Origin: Microterricola pindariensis
GTDB taxonomy: Bacteria > Actinomycetota > Actinomycetes > Actinomycetales > Microbacteriaceae
NCBI RefSeq assembly: GCF_002936985.1
Contig: NZ_MPZN01000032.1
Span: forward strand, 1 to 39,044
Direction of reading: 5' to 3'
Length of the DNA: 39,044 nt
Positions 8,499-16,986 of the stretch are shown in pieces. The translations under genes were made by a program, and so were the position numbers. How positions within the stretch are numbered: position 1 is the stretch's first letter; every line of letters begins with the position of its first letter. Under the pieces are notes generated by a model. The model was not told the DNA's origin. It made no database searches and saw only the letters and a list, made by a program, of their open reading frames with translations.

Positions 8499-9245
8499 CT
8501 ACTGCGCGACGGGGGCCGGGCCGGTCAGGGCGTTCAGGTGGTCGCGGATGCCGTCGAAGTGCGAGCTGACGCGCCGGGCGGCCAACTCCTTGTCCTTGTC
8601 GCGGACAGCCTCGAAGATGAGCCGGTGCTGGTGGGCGTTGTCCTGCAGGCTGGCGACCTCGAAGCCCGTCTCGCGGTGGATCTGCGCGTAGGCGCTCCAG
8701 AAGACGTCGAGCAGATTGGTCAGCAGCTCGTTGTGCAGCGGCGTGTACAGCTGCCGATGGAACTCCTGGTCGGCGACGGAGAAGTTCGTGCCCGCCGCGG
8801 CGAGCCCCTCCATCTCCTCGACGAGCTTCTCGAGCTCTTCGAGGTGCTCCGACGTCATCCGGTCGATGGCCATCCCGATGAGCCCGGCCTCGAGCGCCTG
8901 CCGCACGTCGGCGAGCTCCATCGCCTCGTGCCCGCCGTGTCGGAGCGAGAGCCGGCCGCGGAAGGCGAGGCTCGAGGCCAGCGATTCGAAGCCGGCGGCC
9001 GCGACGAAGGTGCCGAAACCGTGACGGATCTCCACGACGCCCAACGCCTGGAGCACCTTCAGGGCCTCACGCACCGTGTTGCGGCCGACGCCGAGCGCCG
9101 TGCACAGCTCGGCCTCGGTCGGCATGGGGTCGCCGACGTCGAGGTTGCGGTCCAAAATCAGGTCCATGATGTCGCCCTGCAGGCTCCGCAGCCTGCGCTG
9201 AGCTCCTAGGCTCGCCGGCCGCGCGGGGGCACTGTCCTGTGCCAT
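8499..9245 (-). CDS. GntR/FadR-type transcriptional regulator (probable sialic acid regulator)
   Basis: DNA-binding regulator of 248 residues. The winged helix-turn-helix at about 18-85 reads LQGDIMDLILDRNLDVGDPMPTEAELCTALGVGRNTVREALKVLQALGVVEIRHGFGTFV in outline, the standard GntR pattern. The rest is an all-helical FCD ligand-binding domain with the usual metal-site Asp/His residues (DVRQALEAG, DQEFHRQLY, DNAHQHRLIFEAV, SSHFDGIRDHL). It is the last gene of the minus-strand transporter operon. Its ribosome binding site (GAGGAGGG) is formed by the last codons of the preceding oxidoreductase gene, so it is translationally coupled. By context it would sense a sialic acid catabolite and repress both arms, comparable to NanR of Corynebacterium glutamicum; the ligand is inferred. 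Confidence 0.9.
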   Translation of the reverse strand: MAQDSAPARPASLGAQRRLRSLQGDIMDLILDRNLDVGDPMPTEAELCTALGVGRNTVREALKVLQALGVVEIRHGFGTFVAAAGFESLASSLAFRGRLSLRHGGHEAMELADVRQALEAGLIGMAIDRMTSEHLEELEKLVEEMEGLAAAGTNFSVADQEFHRQLYTPLHNELLTNLLDVFWSAYAQIHRETGFEVASLQDNAHQHRLIFEAVRDKDKELAARRVSSHFDGIRDHLNALTGPAPVAQ

Positions 9246-9247
9246 GG

Positions 9248-10306
9248 CTAACCCTCCTCAGGTCGCTTGTGAATCAATATAGCGGGCAAGCCGGTTCGCG
9301 CGGCCTCGGCGCACGCCTCGACGACGCGCAGCGTCTCTCGAGCCTGACGCACCGTGTACTCCGGTGCCGCCCCCAGTTCGAGGCGGTCGATGTAGGCCGT
9401 GAGGAACGAGCGCACGATCGCCTCGGAGCTGGCCCCGCCGATGGTGCTGCGGCGTTGCGCCCCGTCGGTGCCGAAGATGCTCACCGCCGGCTGGTCGTCG
9501 TCGGCCGTGGCGAACCCGCGCGAGCCGATCAGCCGCACGCTCGACGAGACGGGGCCGTGCCCGGGGGCGGATGCGACGCGGCCCAGCGTGATCGTGGCGG
9601 TGACGCCGTGCTCCAGCAGCAGCGAGACGACGGCCGTGTCCTCGACGCCGGCCTCGGCGTGCGTGCTCTGGAACAGCGTGGACGCCTCAGCGTAGGCCTC
9701 GACGACCCGCAGTCCGGTCAGGTGGCTCAGGTAGTCGATCGGGTACAGCAGGAAGTTGAGGATCTCCCCGCCGCCGGAGAGCGCGACATCGGTGACCAGC
9801 TCCGGGCGCTCCACCGAGGTGGAGAAGAACGCGCCGGAGGCGAACCACTCGATGTCTATGTGGCGCGGCAGCCCGAAGTGGCCCTCGTCGACCCAGCGCC
9901 GGAGCCTCTGGATCGCGGGCGAGTGCAGCCGGTTGATGACCGTCGCCGTGCCGCGCGAGGCCCGCTCGGCCTCGATGATCGCGTCGGCCTCCGCCGTGGT
10001 GACGGCGAGCGGCTTGTCGATGAGCACGTGCTTGCCTGCCTGCAGCGCCAGGACGGCGAGCTCCGCGTGGCGGGTGGGCTCGCTGCACACCACGATGACG
10101 TCGCAGTCCGGGTCGGCGAGGAGCTCGTCCGGGCTGAGGAAGGGAACCCCGTAACGCCCGGCGATGCGCCGGGAGTCGGCGAGCTTCCACTCGGCCGCGT
10201 CGGCGTACTCGCTGACGCCGACGACCCGCACACGCGGGTCGTTCGCGAAGATGTCGATGTAGGAGTCGGCGTGGCGCACGGCCGACAGGAACCCGACGGA
10301 GATCAT
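9248..10306 (-). CDS. Gfo/Idh/MocA family oxidoreductase (second in operon)
   Basis: NAD(P)-dependent sugar-type dehydrogenase of 352 residues. The N-terminal Rossmann domain begins ISVGFLSAVRHADSYIDIF, a degenerate version of the usual GxGxxG loop, with GKHVLIDKPLAVT in place of the classic EKP motif (Asp for Glu). The C-terminal alpha/beta substrate domain includes SGGGEILNFLLYPIDYLSHLTG. Its ATG overlaps the TGA of the upstream oxidoreductase (ATGA at 10303-10306), and it ends 2 nt before the regulator start. It follows the ABC transporter genes, so it probably acts on the imported sugar or an intermediate. The substrate is not known, and the altered nucleotide loop makes cofactor preference uncertain. 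Confidence 0.88.
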   Translation of the reverse strand: MISVGFLSAVRHADSYIDIFANDPRVRVVGVSEYADAAEWKLADSRRIAGRYGVPFLSPDELLADPDCDVIVVCSEPTRHAELAVLALQAGKHVLIDKPLAVTTAEADAIIEAERASRGTATVINRLHSPAIQRLRRWVDEGHFGLPRHIDIEWFASGAFFSTSVERPELVTDVALSGGGEILNFLLYPIDYLSHLTGLRVVEAYAEASTLFQSTHAEAGVEDTAVVSLLLEHGVTATITLGRVASAPGHGPVSSSVRLIGSRGFATADDDQPAVSIFGTDGAQRRSTIGGASSEAIVRSFLTAYIDRLELGAAPEYTVRQARETLRVVEACAEAARTGLPAILIHKRPEEG

Positions 10307-11310
10307 TTGTCATCCTCCCAGACGATGTCGACGGGTCTGCCGGTGTCCAGGGACTCCTGGGCGGCGAGTGCCGTGCGCAGAGCAGCCCGCACCTGATCGG
10401 TTGTGACGATCGGCTCGGCCCGCCCGCTGATGAGCTCGATCCAGTGCGCGAGCTGCACACGCATGGCGCCCTCGACGGATGCCGGGGCGGTGCGCACCCC
10501 CGGGGCCCGGAGGCGGGGCTCGCTGTCGGTGGAGTGCTCGATGCTGCCGGCGGTTCCGGCGACCATGATGCGGCGGAACATGTCACCGGGCTCGGCCAGC
10601 GCGTAGGAGATCTCCAGCGTTGCCAGCGAGCCGTCCTCGAACCGCACCGTCATGTGGAAGGAGTCGTCGACGGGCATGTCGGCGGCGAAGCTCGGGAAGG
10701 AGCGCGTGAACACGCGCACCGGCCGCCGGCCCATCAGCCAGACGGCGACGTCGAGGCTGTGCGTGCCGTTGTGCACCGGGTGGCCACCGGACTTCTCCCG
10801 GTCGAGCTGCCAGCCGCGCCATCCGCCCGGCCACACGTAGCCGGTGTACCAGCTCACGTGCGCCAGCCGCGGCGTGCCGATGTCACCGGCGTGGACGCGC
10901 TCGGCGAGGGCGGCGACCGCGGGCTGGAAGCGCACGGTCTGCCCCACCATCAGGCTGGTGCCGCTGCCCTCTGTCGCGGCGACCATCGCGTCGAAGTCGG
11001 CGATCGTCAGCGCGGCGGGCTTCTCGACGTGCACGTGCTTGCCCGCCCGCCCCGCGCTGATCGTCGAGTCGGCGTGCTGCGGGGTCGCGTTGCAGACGTC
11101 GACCCCGAGGACGCTCGGGTCAGCCAGCACGCGGGCCAGGTCGGTCGTGGCCTCCGCGCCGGGCGCGAGCGAGGCCACGGCCGCGGCGCGGGCCAGGTCG
11201 GAGCCGCACACGTAGGCGACCTCCACCCCGGGGATGGAGGCGAGGGCGGCGACGTGCTCGCGGGCGATCGAGCCCGTGCCGACGACCGCGACCCGGATCG
11301 GGGCGCTCAT
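10303..11310 (-). CDS. Gfo/Idh/MocA family oxidoreductase (first in operon)
   Basis: NAD(P)-dependent oxidoreductase of 335 residues with a clear N-terminal Rossmann loop, IRVAVVGTGSIAREHVAAL, the EKP motif (GKHVHVEKPAALT) and a C-terminal domain with GGHPVHNGTHSLDVAVWLMG, whose His/Asp residues belong to the usual catalytic region. The ATG at 11310 overlaps the TGA of the ATPase gene (ATGA). An upstream in-frame start at 11424 would add 38 Arg/Pro-rich residues inside the ATPase gene and is rejected. It lies between transporter and regulator genes in the same operon, so it is likely to process the imported ligand. It is a different subfamily from the YjhC-like enzyme of the other arm. Confidence 0.9.
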   Translation of the reverse strand: MSAPIRVAVVGTGSIAREHVAALASIPGVEVAYVCGSDLARAAAVASLAPGAEATTDLARVLADPSVLGVDVCNATPQHADSTISAGRAGKHVHVEKPAALTIADFDAMVAATEGSGTSLMVGQTVRFQPAVAALAERVHAGDIGTPRLAHVSWYTGYVWPGGWRGWQLDREKSGGHPVHNGTHSLDVAVWLMGRRPVRVFTRSFPSFAADMPVDDSFHMTVRFEDGSLATLEISYALAEPGDMFRRIMVAGTAGSIEHSTDSEPRLRAPGVRTAPASVEGAMRVQLAHWIELISGRAEPIVTTDQVRAALRTALAAQESLDTGRPVDIVWEDDK

Positions 11311-12314
11311 ACGGCGGCCCCGCTGCCCACGAGCGCTTCGCCGACGTCCAGGGGGTGGAAGCAGCGCGCCGTGTGCGTCGGGATCTCGAGGAAGCGGACG
11401 GCGGGCGGCATCTCGACCGCGCACGCCTCCGTCGCCCGCCAGCAGCGGGTGCGGAACGGGCAGCCGGACGGCGGGCGCACCGCCGACGGCACCGGGCCGT
11501 CGAGGGTGATCGGTTCGATGTCCTCGATCAGGCTCGGGGTCGCCGACAACAGCGCCTCCGTGTACGGGTGCCGGACAGAACCGGGCACCGCCTCGGCCGG
11601 GGCCTCCTCGACGATGCGCCCGAGGTACATCGTGACCATGCGGTCGCTCATCCGCCGCACCGTCTGGATGTCGTGCGAGATGAAGAGCATCGCCAGGTTG
11701 AACTCCTTCTTCAGGTCGAGCAGGAGGTTCAGGATCTGGGCGCGCACTGAGACGTCGAGCGCACTCGTCGGCTCGTCGGCGACGAGCACGGCCGGGCCGA
11801 GGGCGAGGGCCCTGGCGATGGCGACGCGTTGGCGCTGGCCGCCGGAGAGCTGCGTCGGCAGCGCGTCGGCCGCGCTGGTGGGCAGGCCGACCAGGTCCAT
11901 CAGCTCCCGCACGCGCGCCTCCCGCGAGGCGGTGTCGCCGACCTTGTGCACGACGAGGGGGTCGCGCAGGATGTCGCTCACCGCCATGCGCCGGTTCAGC
12001 GCCGTCGACGGGTCCTGGAAGATCATGCCGACGTTGCGCCCGAACTCGGTGCGCCGCTCGGCGTTCGTCATCGACCAGAGCGAGCGGCCGCGGAAGCTGA
12101 TCTCGCCCATGGTGGGCTTCTGCAGGCCGACGATCGTCTTGGCCAGGGTGGACTTGCCGCAGCCTGACTCGCCGACGACGCCGACGGTCTCCCCCGCGTG
12201 CAGGCTGAGGTCGGCCCCGGTCAGCGCGTAGACAGTGTCCTTCTGCAGCAGCTTGCTGCCGTTGATGCGGTGCTGGACGTGCACATCACTCAGTTTGAGA
12301 ACAGGCTCGGTCAT
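11307..12314 (-). CDS. ABC transporter ATP-binding protein (OppF/DppF/SatD type)
   Basis: Cytoplasmic ATPase subunit of 335 residues. It has a Walker A (GESGCGKST, about residue 50), the ABC signature LSGGQRQRVAIARAL, Walker B (AVLVADEPTSALD), the switch His (FISHDIQ) and the C-terminal oligopeptide-transporter extension with a Cys cluster (GCPFRTRCWRATEAC). It is the second ATPase of the system, the first being fused to a permease upstream. The start ATG overlaps the upstream TGA (ATGA at 12311-12314). The family is that of dipeptide, oligopeptide and nickel importers, but relatives in SatABCD and SiaEFGI systems import sialic acid, which fits this neighbourhood better. Confidence 0.93.
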   Translation of the reverse strand: MTEPVLKLSDVHVQHRINGSKLLQKDTVYALTGADLSLHAGETVGVVGESGCGKSTLAKTIVGLQKPTMGEISFRGRSLWSMTNAERRTEFGRNVGMIFQDPSTALNRRMAVSDILRDPLVVHKVGDTASREARVRELMDLVGLPTSAADALPTQLSGGQRQRVAIARALALGPAVLVADEPTSALDVSVRAQILNLLLDLKKEFNLAMLFISHDIQTVRRMSDRMVTMYLGRIVEEAPAEAVPGSVRHPYTEALLSATPSLIEDIEPITLDGPVPSAVRPPSGCPFRTRCWRATEACAVEMPPAVRFLEIPTHTARCFHPLDVGEALVGSGAAV

Positions 12315-14275
12315 GCGGAGATCTCCTCTCGGGCGGCGCCCTCGACGGTGCGGGCGGGGAAGTGGCAGGCGACCTCGTGCGTGCCGCTCTCGCCGGAGAG
12401 CTGCGGGTCGGTGGTGCGGCAGAGCGCGGTGGCGGCCGGGCAGCGGTCAGAGAAGCGGCATCCGATCGGGAAGTTGGCCGGCGACGGCACGACGCCCTTG
12501 ATCTGGGTGAGCTCCGTGTCGCCCGCCTCCAGCGAGAGCACGGCCGAGAGCAGCCCGCGGGTGTAGTGGTGCTCCGGCGCTCCGACGACGTCGGCGATCT
12601 TGCCGGACTCGGCGATCTGGCCGCCGTACATGACCACCACGCGGTCGACGATGTCCGAGACGAGCGCCAGGTCGTGCGAGACGAGAATCAGGGCGAAGCC
12701 GAGCTCGTCCTTCAGCCGCATGAGCAGCTGCATGACCTGGGCCTGCACGGTGACGTCCAGCGCCGTGGTCGGCTCGTCGGCGACGATGAGCTTGGGGTCG
12801 CGGGAGAGCGCCATGGCGATGAGCACGCGCTGCCGCTGGCCGCCGGAGAGCTCGTGCGGGTAGGCGCCCAGTGTGCGCTCTGGGTCGAGGTTGACCAGTT
12901 CGAGCAGCTCGGCCGGCGTGCGGTGCCCGCCGCGCTTGGTGAGCTGCGTGATCTGCTGCCTGATGGTCATGGTCGGGTTCAACGAGCTGAGCGCGTCCTG
13001 GTAGATCATCGACATGCCCGTGCCCATGAGCGCGCGCCGATCGCGCGCCTTCATGCCGTTGAGCTCGCGCCCGGCGAAGCGGATGCTGCCGCCGATCTGG
13101 GCGCCGCGCGGTTCCAAGCCCATGATCGCGAGGCTGGTCAGGGACTTGCCGCAGCCGGACTCGCCGATCAGGCCGAGCACCTCGCCGGGACGCACGGAGA
13201 AGCCGATGTCATTGACGACGTTGACGCCGTTGTGGCGATCCGGGAAGGAGATCGTCAGGCCCTCGATGGCGAGCACCGGCTCGCCCGTGAACTCCTTGTT
13301 CGTGCGCCGGCGGATGCGCTCTCCCGCCTCGCGGAGGCCGGGAATGTCGGTGATGATGGCCGCGCTGCCGCGCTCGACCTCCGCACTCTCCACCTGGGCG
13401 GCGGCGGCGCTGGCCTTGCTGGAGCGGGAGGACGGCGCCGCGATGGCGTCGGTGAGGCCCTCGGCGAGCAGGTTCAGGCAGAGCACGGTCACGAAGATGA
13501 TGAGCCCGGGGAACAGCGTCGCCCACCAGCCGCCGATCAGCAGCAGGTTCTTGCCATCGGAGATGACGCTTCCCCAGGAGGGGTTCGGCGGCTGCACGCC
13601 GGCCCCGATGAAGGACAGCGACGCCTCGAACACGATCGCGTCGGCGACCATCACCGTGGCGAAGACGAGGATCGGGGCCGCGATGTTCACGGCGACGTGC
13701 TTGACGATGATGTAGACGCGGCGCGCACCGATGATGTGCATCGCGCTGACGTAGTCCTCCTCATACTGCGCCTGCACGTTGGCGCGCACGATGCGGGCGA
13801 TGGAAGGCGTGTAGAGGAAGGCGATCGCGAGGATCAGCACGACGACGTCGCGTCCGAACACCGCGACGAGCACGGCGGCCAGGGCGATTCCGGGGAACGC
13901 CATGATCACGTCGAGCACGCGCATCACGAACTCATCGACGGCACGCCGGCTGGTGGCCGCGAACGCGCCGATGGCCGCGCCGGCCACGAGGGCGATTCCG
14001 GTCGCGCCCAGGCCGATGGCGAGCGACCAGCGGCCGCCGTAGAGCAGGCGCGAGAGGATGTCGCGGCCCTGGCTGTCCAGCCCGAGCAGGTGCTCGGGGC
14101 TGGGGCCCTTGTCCGGCGCGACGGTCTGCGCGTTCGGGTCGTAGGGGGTGAGCAGGGGCGCGAAGATCACCGCGAGGATGATCAACGCGAGCACGGCGAT
14201 GGCGATCCACGAGCCGATGCTGAGCCGGCCGATCCGGCCGGGCTGGGAGAGGCGGAGGGCGAGGTTCTTGCGCAT
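12311..14275 (-). CDS. Fused ABC permease and ATP-binding protein (DppC-DppD type)
   Basis: A single 654-residue chain combining an inner-membrane permease with an ATPase. Residues 1 to about 285 are a DppC-type permease: first helix near 22-45, five more hydrophobic segments, and an EAA-type loop (EEDYVSAMHIIGARRVYIIV). A linker of about 45 residues rich in Ala, Ser and Glu leads to the ATPase domain (about 330-654), with GESGCGKS as Walker A, LSGGQRQRVLIAMAL as signature, LIVADEPTTALD as Walker B and a Cys-containing C-terminal region (GCRFSDRCPAATALC). The reading frame is continuous, so this is a true fusion and not a frameshift. Such fusions occur in actinobacterial peptide-type systems and, as I recall, in the SatC/SiaG subunits of sialic acid importers. 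Its ATG overlaps the permease stop (TGATG). Confidence 0.93.
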   Translation of the reverse strand: MRKNLALRLSQPGRIGRLSIGSWIAIAVLALIILAVIFAPLLTPYDPNAQTVAPDKGPSPEHLLGLDSQGRDILSRLLYGGRWSLAIGLGATGIALVAGAAIGAFAATSRRAVDEFVMRVLDVIMAFPGIALAAVLVAVFGRDVVVLILAIAFLYTPSIARIVRANVQAQYEEDYVSAMHIIGARRVYIIVKHVAVNIAAPILVFATVMVADAIVFEASLSFIGAGVQPPNPSWGSVISDGKNLLLIGGWWATLFPGLIIFVTVLCLNLLAEGLTDAIAAPSSRSSKASAAAAQVESAEVERGSAAIITDIPGLREAGERIRRRTNKEFTGEPVLAIEGLTISFPDRHNGVNVVNDIGFSVRPGEVLGLIGESGCGKSLTSLAIMGLEPRGAQIGGSIRFAGRELNGMKARDRRALMGTGMSMIYQDALSSLNPTMTIRQQITQLTKRGGHRTPAELLELVNLDPERTLGAYPHELSGGQRQRVLIAMALSRDPKLIVADEPTTALDVTVQAQVMQLLMRLKDELGFALILVSHDLALVSDIVDRVVVMYGGQIAESGKIADVVGAPEHHYTRGLLSAVLSLEAGDTELTQIKGVVPSPANFPIGCRFSDRCPAATALCRTTDPQLSGESGTHEVACHFPARTVEGAAREEISA

Positions 14276-15234
14276 CAGTGGCTCGTTCGCAGTCGCGGGT
14301 TGACGAGGAGGGAGAGGACGTCGACGAGGAGGTTCACCACGACGAATCCGAGGGCGATCGTGAGGACGACGCCCTGCACGACGGCCGGCTCATTGTTCTT
14401 GACGGCCTCGATCATGAGCTGGCCCATGCCGGGCAGGTTGAACATCTGCTCGATGACGACGGCACCGCCGAGGAGGTAGCCGATGCGGAGCCCGAGGACG
14501 TTGAGCGGGTTGATCAGCGCGTTGCGCATCACGTTGCGGCCGACCACGACGAACGGGTGCAGGCCGCCGCCGCGGGCGGTGCGGACGTAGTCGCGGTCCA
14601 GCTCCTCGACCATGGAGGTGCGCACGATGCGGGTCAGCTGGGCGGCGAGCGGGAGTGCGAGGGCGAGCGCCGGGAGCGTCATGGTCATGATCCAGCCGAC
14701 GACGGAGTCGTTGGGGTTGACGTAGCGGCTCGACGGAAAGATGGAGAGGTTGATCGACAGCCACTGCACGAGCAGGAGCGCCACCCAGAAGGACGGGGCC
14801 GCGACGCCGCCGAGGGTGGTGATGCGGATCACGTGGTCCGGCCAGCGGTCGCGGTACACCGCGGAGAGCGTTCCGAGCGCGAATGCGATGACGGCGGCGA
14901 TGATGAGGCCGAGGAACGTCAGCTGCAGGGTCAGCGGCAGCGCCGTGGCGATGAGGCCGGTCACCTCCTGGCCGGTCGCCAGGCTCTTCCCCAGGTTGCC
15001 GGTGACGAGCAGGCCGAGGAAGCCGATGTAGCGCACGAAGAAGGGGTCGTTGAGCCCGTGCTCCTCACGGAACTGTTCGAGCTGTTCGGGGCTCACGGGG
15101 GCGTCGGCAAACACGGCGACGGCCGGGTCGGTCGACGAGAACTGCATGATGGTGAAGACGAACAGGACGATTCCCAGCATGAGTGGGATGAGCCCGAGCA
15201 GTCGTCGGCCGATCATTCTGAGCACGACGGTCAC
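14275..15234 (-). CDS. ABC transporter permease (DppB/SatB type)
   Basis: Inner-membrane permease of 319 residues and about six helices. It starts at GTG 15234 (TAGGAAT upstream) with VLRMIGRRLLGLIPLMLGIVLF, the usual DppB N-terminus. The periplasmic loop after helix 1 has SPEQLEQFREEHGLNDPFFVRY, typical of DppB/OppB. The coupling loop is EELDRDYVRTARGGGLHPFVVVGRNVMRNALINPLNVLG. It pairs with the permease half of the downstream fusion to form the channel. A long hairpin lies in the 73-nt gap between it and the binding-protein gene upstream, which probably lowers its expression relative to the binding protein. Confidence 0.93.
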   Translation of the reverse strand: MTVVLRMIGRRLLGLIPLMLGIVLFVFTIMQFSSTDPAVAVFADAPVSPEQLEQFREEHGLNDPFFVRYIGFLGLLVTGNLGKSLATGQEVTGLIATALPLTLQLTFLGLIIAAVIAFALGTLSAVYRDRWPDHVIRITTLGGVAAPSFWVALLLVQWLSINLSIFPSSRYVNPNDSVVGWIMTMTLPALALALPLAAQLTRIVRTSMVEELDRDYVRTARGGGLHPFVVVGRNVMRNALINPLNVLGLRIGYLLGGAVVIEQMFNLPGMGQLMIEAVKNNEPAVVQGVVLTIALGFVVVNLLVDVLSLLVNPRLRTSH

Positions 15235-15264
15235 AGATTCCTACCTTCGTTGGTATGAGGGGGT

Positions 15265-15293
15265 GCGGGGCGCCGGGTGGGCCGGCGCCCCGC
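15265..15293 (-). terminator. 12-bp perfect hairpin between binding-protein and permease genes
   Basis: GCGGGGCGCCGG (15265-15276) pairs perfectly with CCGGCGCCCCGC (15282-15293) around a 5-nt loop. It sits just after the binding-protein stop (15308) and before the permease start (15234), with no T-tract. The position is the classic one for a partial terminator or 3'-end stabiliser that keeps binding protein in excess over membrane subunits. Confidence 0.65.
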
Positions 15294-15307
15294 TGAGGGG
15301 GTGGGGA

Positions 15308-16924
15308 TTAGTCGACGAGCTTCGCGTCCATCATGTAGACGCCGGGGATGTTCAGCGCCTTCAGGCCCTCAACCTTCTTCGGGTCCCATGCGGTGAACAG
15401 CTTCATGTGCATGACCGGGTAGATCACGGCCTCCTCGGCGATGACGTCGAGCGCGTCGTTCATCTTCGCATCGGTGACCTCGGCCGAGTCGGCCTGCTCC
15501 GCATCCGTGAGGAGCTCGTTGAGCGCGCCGTACTCGGGAGTCTCTGCCCACTTGTTCCACAGCATGAAGGTGTTGGTGGTGGAGTAGAACCACCGGACGT
15601 TCAGGTCTGCGTCGGTGCCGAACTGGTTCGGGTTGCCCGAGAAGGTCAGCACGTCGGCGGCGTCGCCCGCGGCAACCCGCGAGTTGAAGGTGGCGGTCTC
15701 GACGACGTCGAGCGTCGTGTCGACGCCGACGGCGTCCCAGTCCTGCTTGATCGCGTTGACCGCGGCGGCAGTCCACGAGATGTTGGTGGAGAGGAGCGTC
15801 AGCTTGAGGTCGGTGACGCCGGCATCGGCGAGCATCTTCTTCGCCTTCTCCGGGTTGTAGGAGAACTGCGTGGCCGCCTTGGTGTAGTACGGGCTGGACT
15901 CCTGCAGGAAGCTGGAGGCCGGGGTGCCCTGGCCGGCGATCGAGACGTCGATCAGCTTCTGCGCGTCGATGGCCATGCGCAGCGCCTGGCGGACCTCCTT
16001 GTTGTCGAAGGGGGCCTTGGCGGTGTTGAAGGCGAGGCCCAGCATGTTCATGCTGTCCGCGGCCTCAACCGTGAGGCCGGCACCCTTCAGCGTGTCGATG
16101 GCGTCCTGCGGGATGTTGTCGGAGATCGGCACACCGGAAACACCCGAGGTGAGCAGGCTGGTGCGCGCGGCGGCGTCGACGGAGACGTTCCACTGCATCG
16201 AGCTCACCTTCGGCGCCAGCGGGCCGTTGTAGCTCTCGTTCGTCTCGAACGCGGTGAAGGAGGTCGGCTCGGTGCCGGAGATCTGGAACGGGCCGGAGCC
16301 GACGGCGTTGGCCGGGTCGGCGTAGAACTCATCGGCCTGGCCCTCGAAGACGTGCGCGGGCATGATCTTGAGGATGGAGAAGCGGTCGAGTGCGTAGGGG
16401 AAGCCGTACTTGAGCGTCAGCTTGACGCTGTCCTCGTCGATCTTCTCCGCGGAGTCGAGCCAGCTGTTGAAGAAGGCACTCGTGATGACGGGCTTGTCGG
16501 GGTTCAGGACGCGGTTGACGGAGAAGACGACGTCGTCTGCTGTGACGGGCTCGCCGTCGCTGAAGGCCGCACCCTCGCGGAGGTCGACGGTCCACTCGAG
16601 CGCGGAGGTGTCCTCCGGCAGGGCGCTCGCGAGTGCGGCGAACGGCGTGCGGTCGACGGGGGACGAATCCCAGAGGCCCTCGTAAATGTGGTTCTGCGCC
16701 GACATGGCGAACGCGGATCCGGTGTTCAGCGGGTCCCAGGAGCTGTTGTTGTTGTATCCGATGGCGACTTCGATGTGCCCTGCGGCTTCCTCAACGCCAA
16801 CGCTGGTGCTGGACTGTGGGCCGCTGCACGCGGTCATCAGCGCAACGGATCCGACGGCGACGGTCGCCATGGCGATGCGCTTGAACCGGCGAGCATCTTT
16901 GCCCGCCCAATTGTTATTGTCCAA
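15308..16924 (-). CDS. ABC transporter substrate-binding lipoprotein (SBP_bac_5, SatA/SiaE type)
   Basis: Extracellular ligand-binding lipoprotein of 538 residues. The best start is TTG at 16924, preceded by AAAGGAA (16932-16938); in-frame codons further upstream would run into the promoter. The signal peptide has a basic n-region (ARRFKR, 11-16), a hydrophobic core and the lipobox LMTAC with Cys33. The mature part is a family 5 solute-binding protein: GYNNNSSWDPLNTGSAFA near the start, EWTVDLREGAAFSDGEPVTADDVVFSVNR, and the C-terminal ATFNSRVAAGDAADVLTFSG region. Family 5 usually binds peptides, but SatA of Haemophilus and SiaE of Corynebacterium bind sialic acid. The gene is first in a seven-gene minus-strand operon. 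Confidence 0.92.
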   Translation of the reverse strand: MDNNNWAGKDARRFKRIAMATVAVGSVALMTACSGPQSSTSVGVEEAAGHIEVAIGYNNNSSWDPLNTGSAFAMSAQNHIYEGLWDSSPVDRTPFAALASALPEDTSALEWTVDLREGAAFSDGEPVTADDVVFSVNRVLNPDKPVITSAFFNSWLDSAEKIDEDSVKLTLKYGFPYALDRFSILKIMPAHVFEGQADEFYADPANAVGSGPFQISGTEPTSFTAFETNESYNGPLAPKVSSMQWNVSVDAAARTSLLTSGVSGVPISDNIPQDAIDTLKGAGLTVEAADSMNMLGLAFNTAKAPFDNKEVRQALRMAIDAQKLIDVSIAGQGTPASSFLQESSPYYTKAATQFSYNPEKAKKMLADAGVTDLKLTLLSTNISWTAAAVNAIKQDWDAVGVDTTLDVVETATFNSRVAAGDAADVLTFSGNPNQFGTDADLNVRWFYSTTNTFMLWNKWAETPEYGALNELLTDAEQADSAEVTDAKMNDALDVIAEEAVIYPVMHMKLFTAWDPKKVEGLKALNIPGVYMMDAKLVD

Positions 16925-16931
16925 CTGCTCG

Positions 16932-16938
16932 TTCCTTT
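16932..16938 (-). promoter_or_regulatory. Ribosome binding site for the TTG start of the binding protein
   Basis: AAAGGAA on the minus strand, 7 nt before TTG at 16924. It is the only good Shine-Dalgarno match near the N-terminus of the lipoprotein and decides the unusual TTG start. Confidence 0.65.
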
Positions 16939-16966
16939 CGATCGCGAAGTACCCAAGAGAGCCCAC

Positions 16967-16979
16967 ATAGGACGTCCCA
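16967..16979. promoter_or_regulatory. Operator-like site 1 (TAGGACGTCCCA)
   Basis: TAGGACGTCCCA (16968-16979) is a palindrome with one mismatch. The 9-mer ATAGGACGT at 16967-16975 recurs as its exact reverse complement at 17118-17126, at the other end of the divergent region. It lies 20-40 nt downstream of the minus-strand -10 candidate, where a GntR-type repressor could block transcription. Confidence 0.5.
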
Positions 16980-16986
16980 CGTCTTC

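Noticed and set aside
12362-15258. Long plus-strand frames opposite the ABC transporter genes
   Set aside because: Low-complexity His/Asp/Glu/Arg-rich translations typical of antisense shadows; the opposite strand carries clear ABC motifs.
11307-16924. Simple dipeptide (Dpp/Opp) importer
   Set aside because: Family membership alone would say peptide, but the neighbouring nan-type genes and shared promoter region make sialic acid more likely. Peptide transport remains the fallback.
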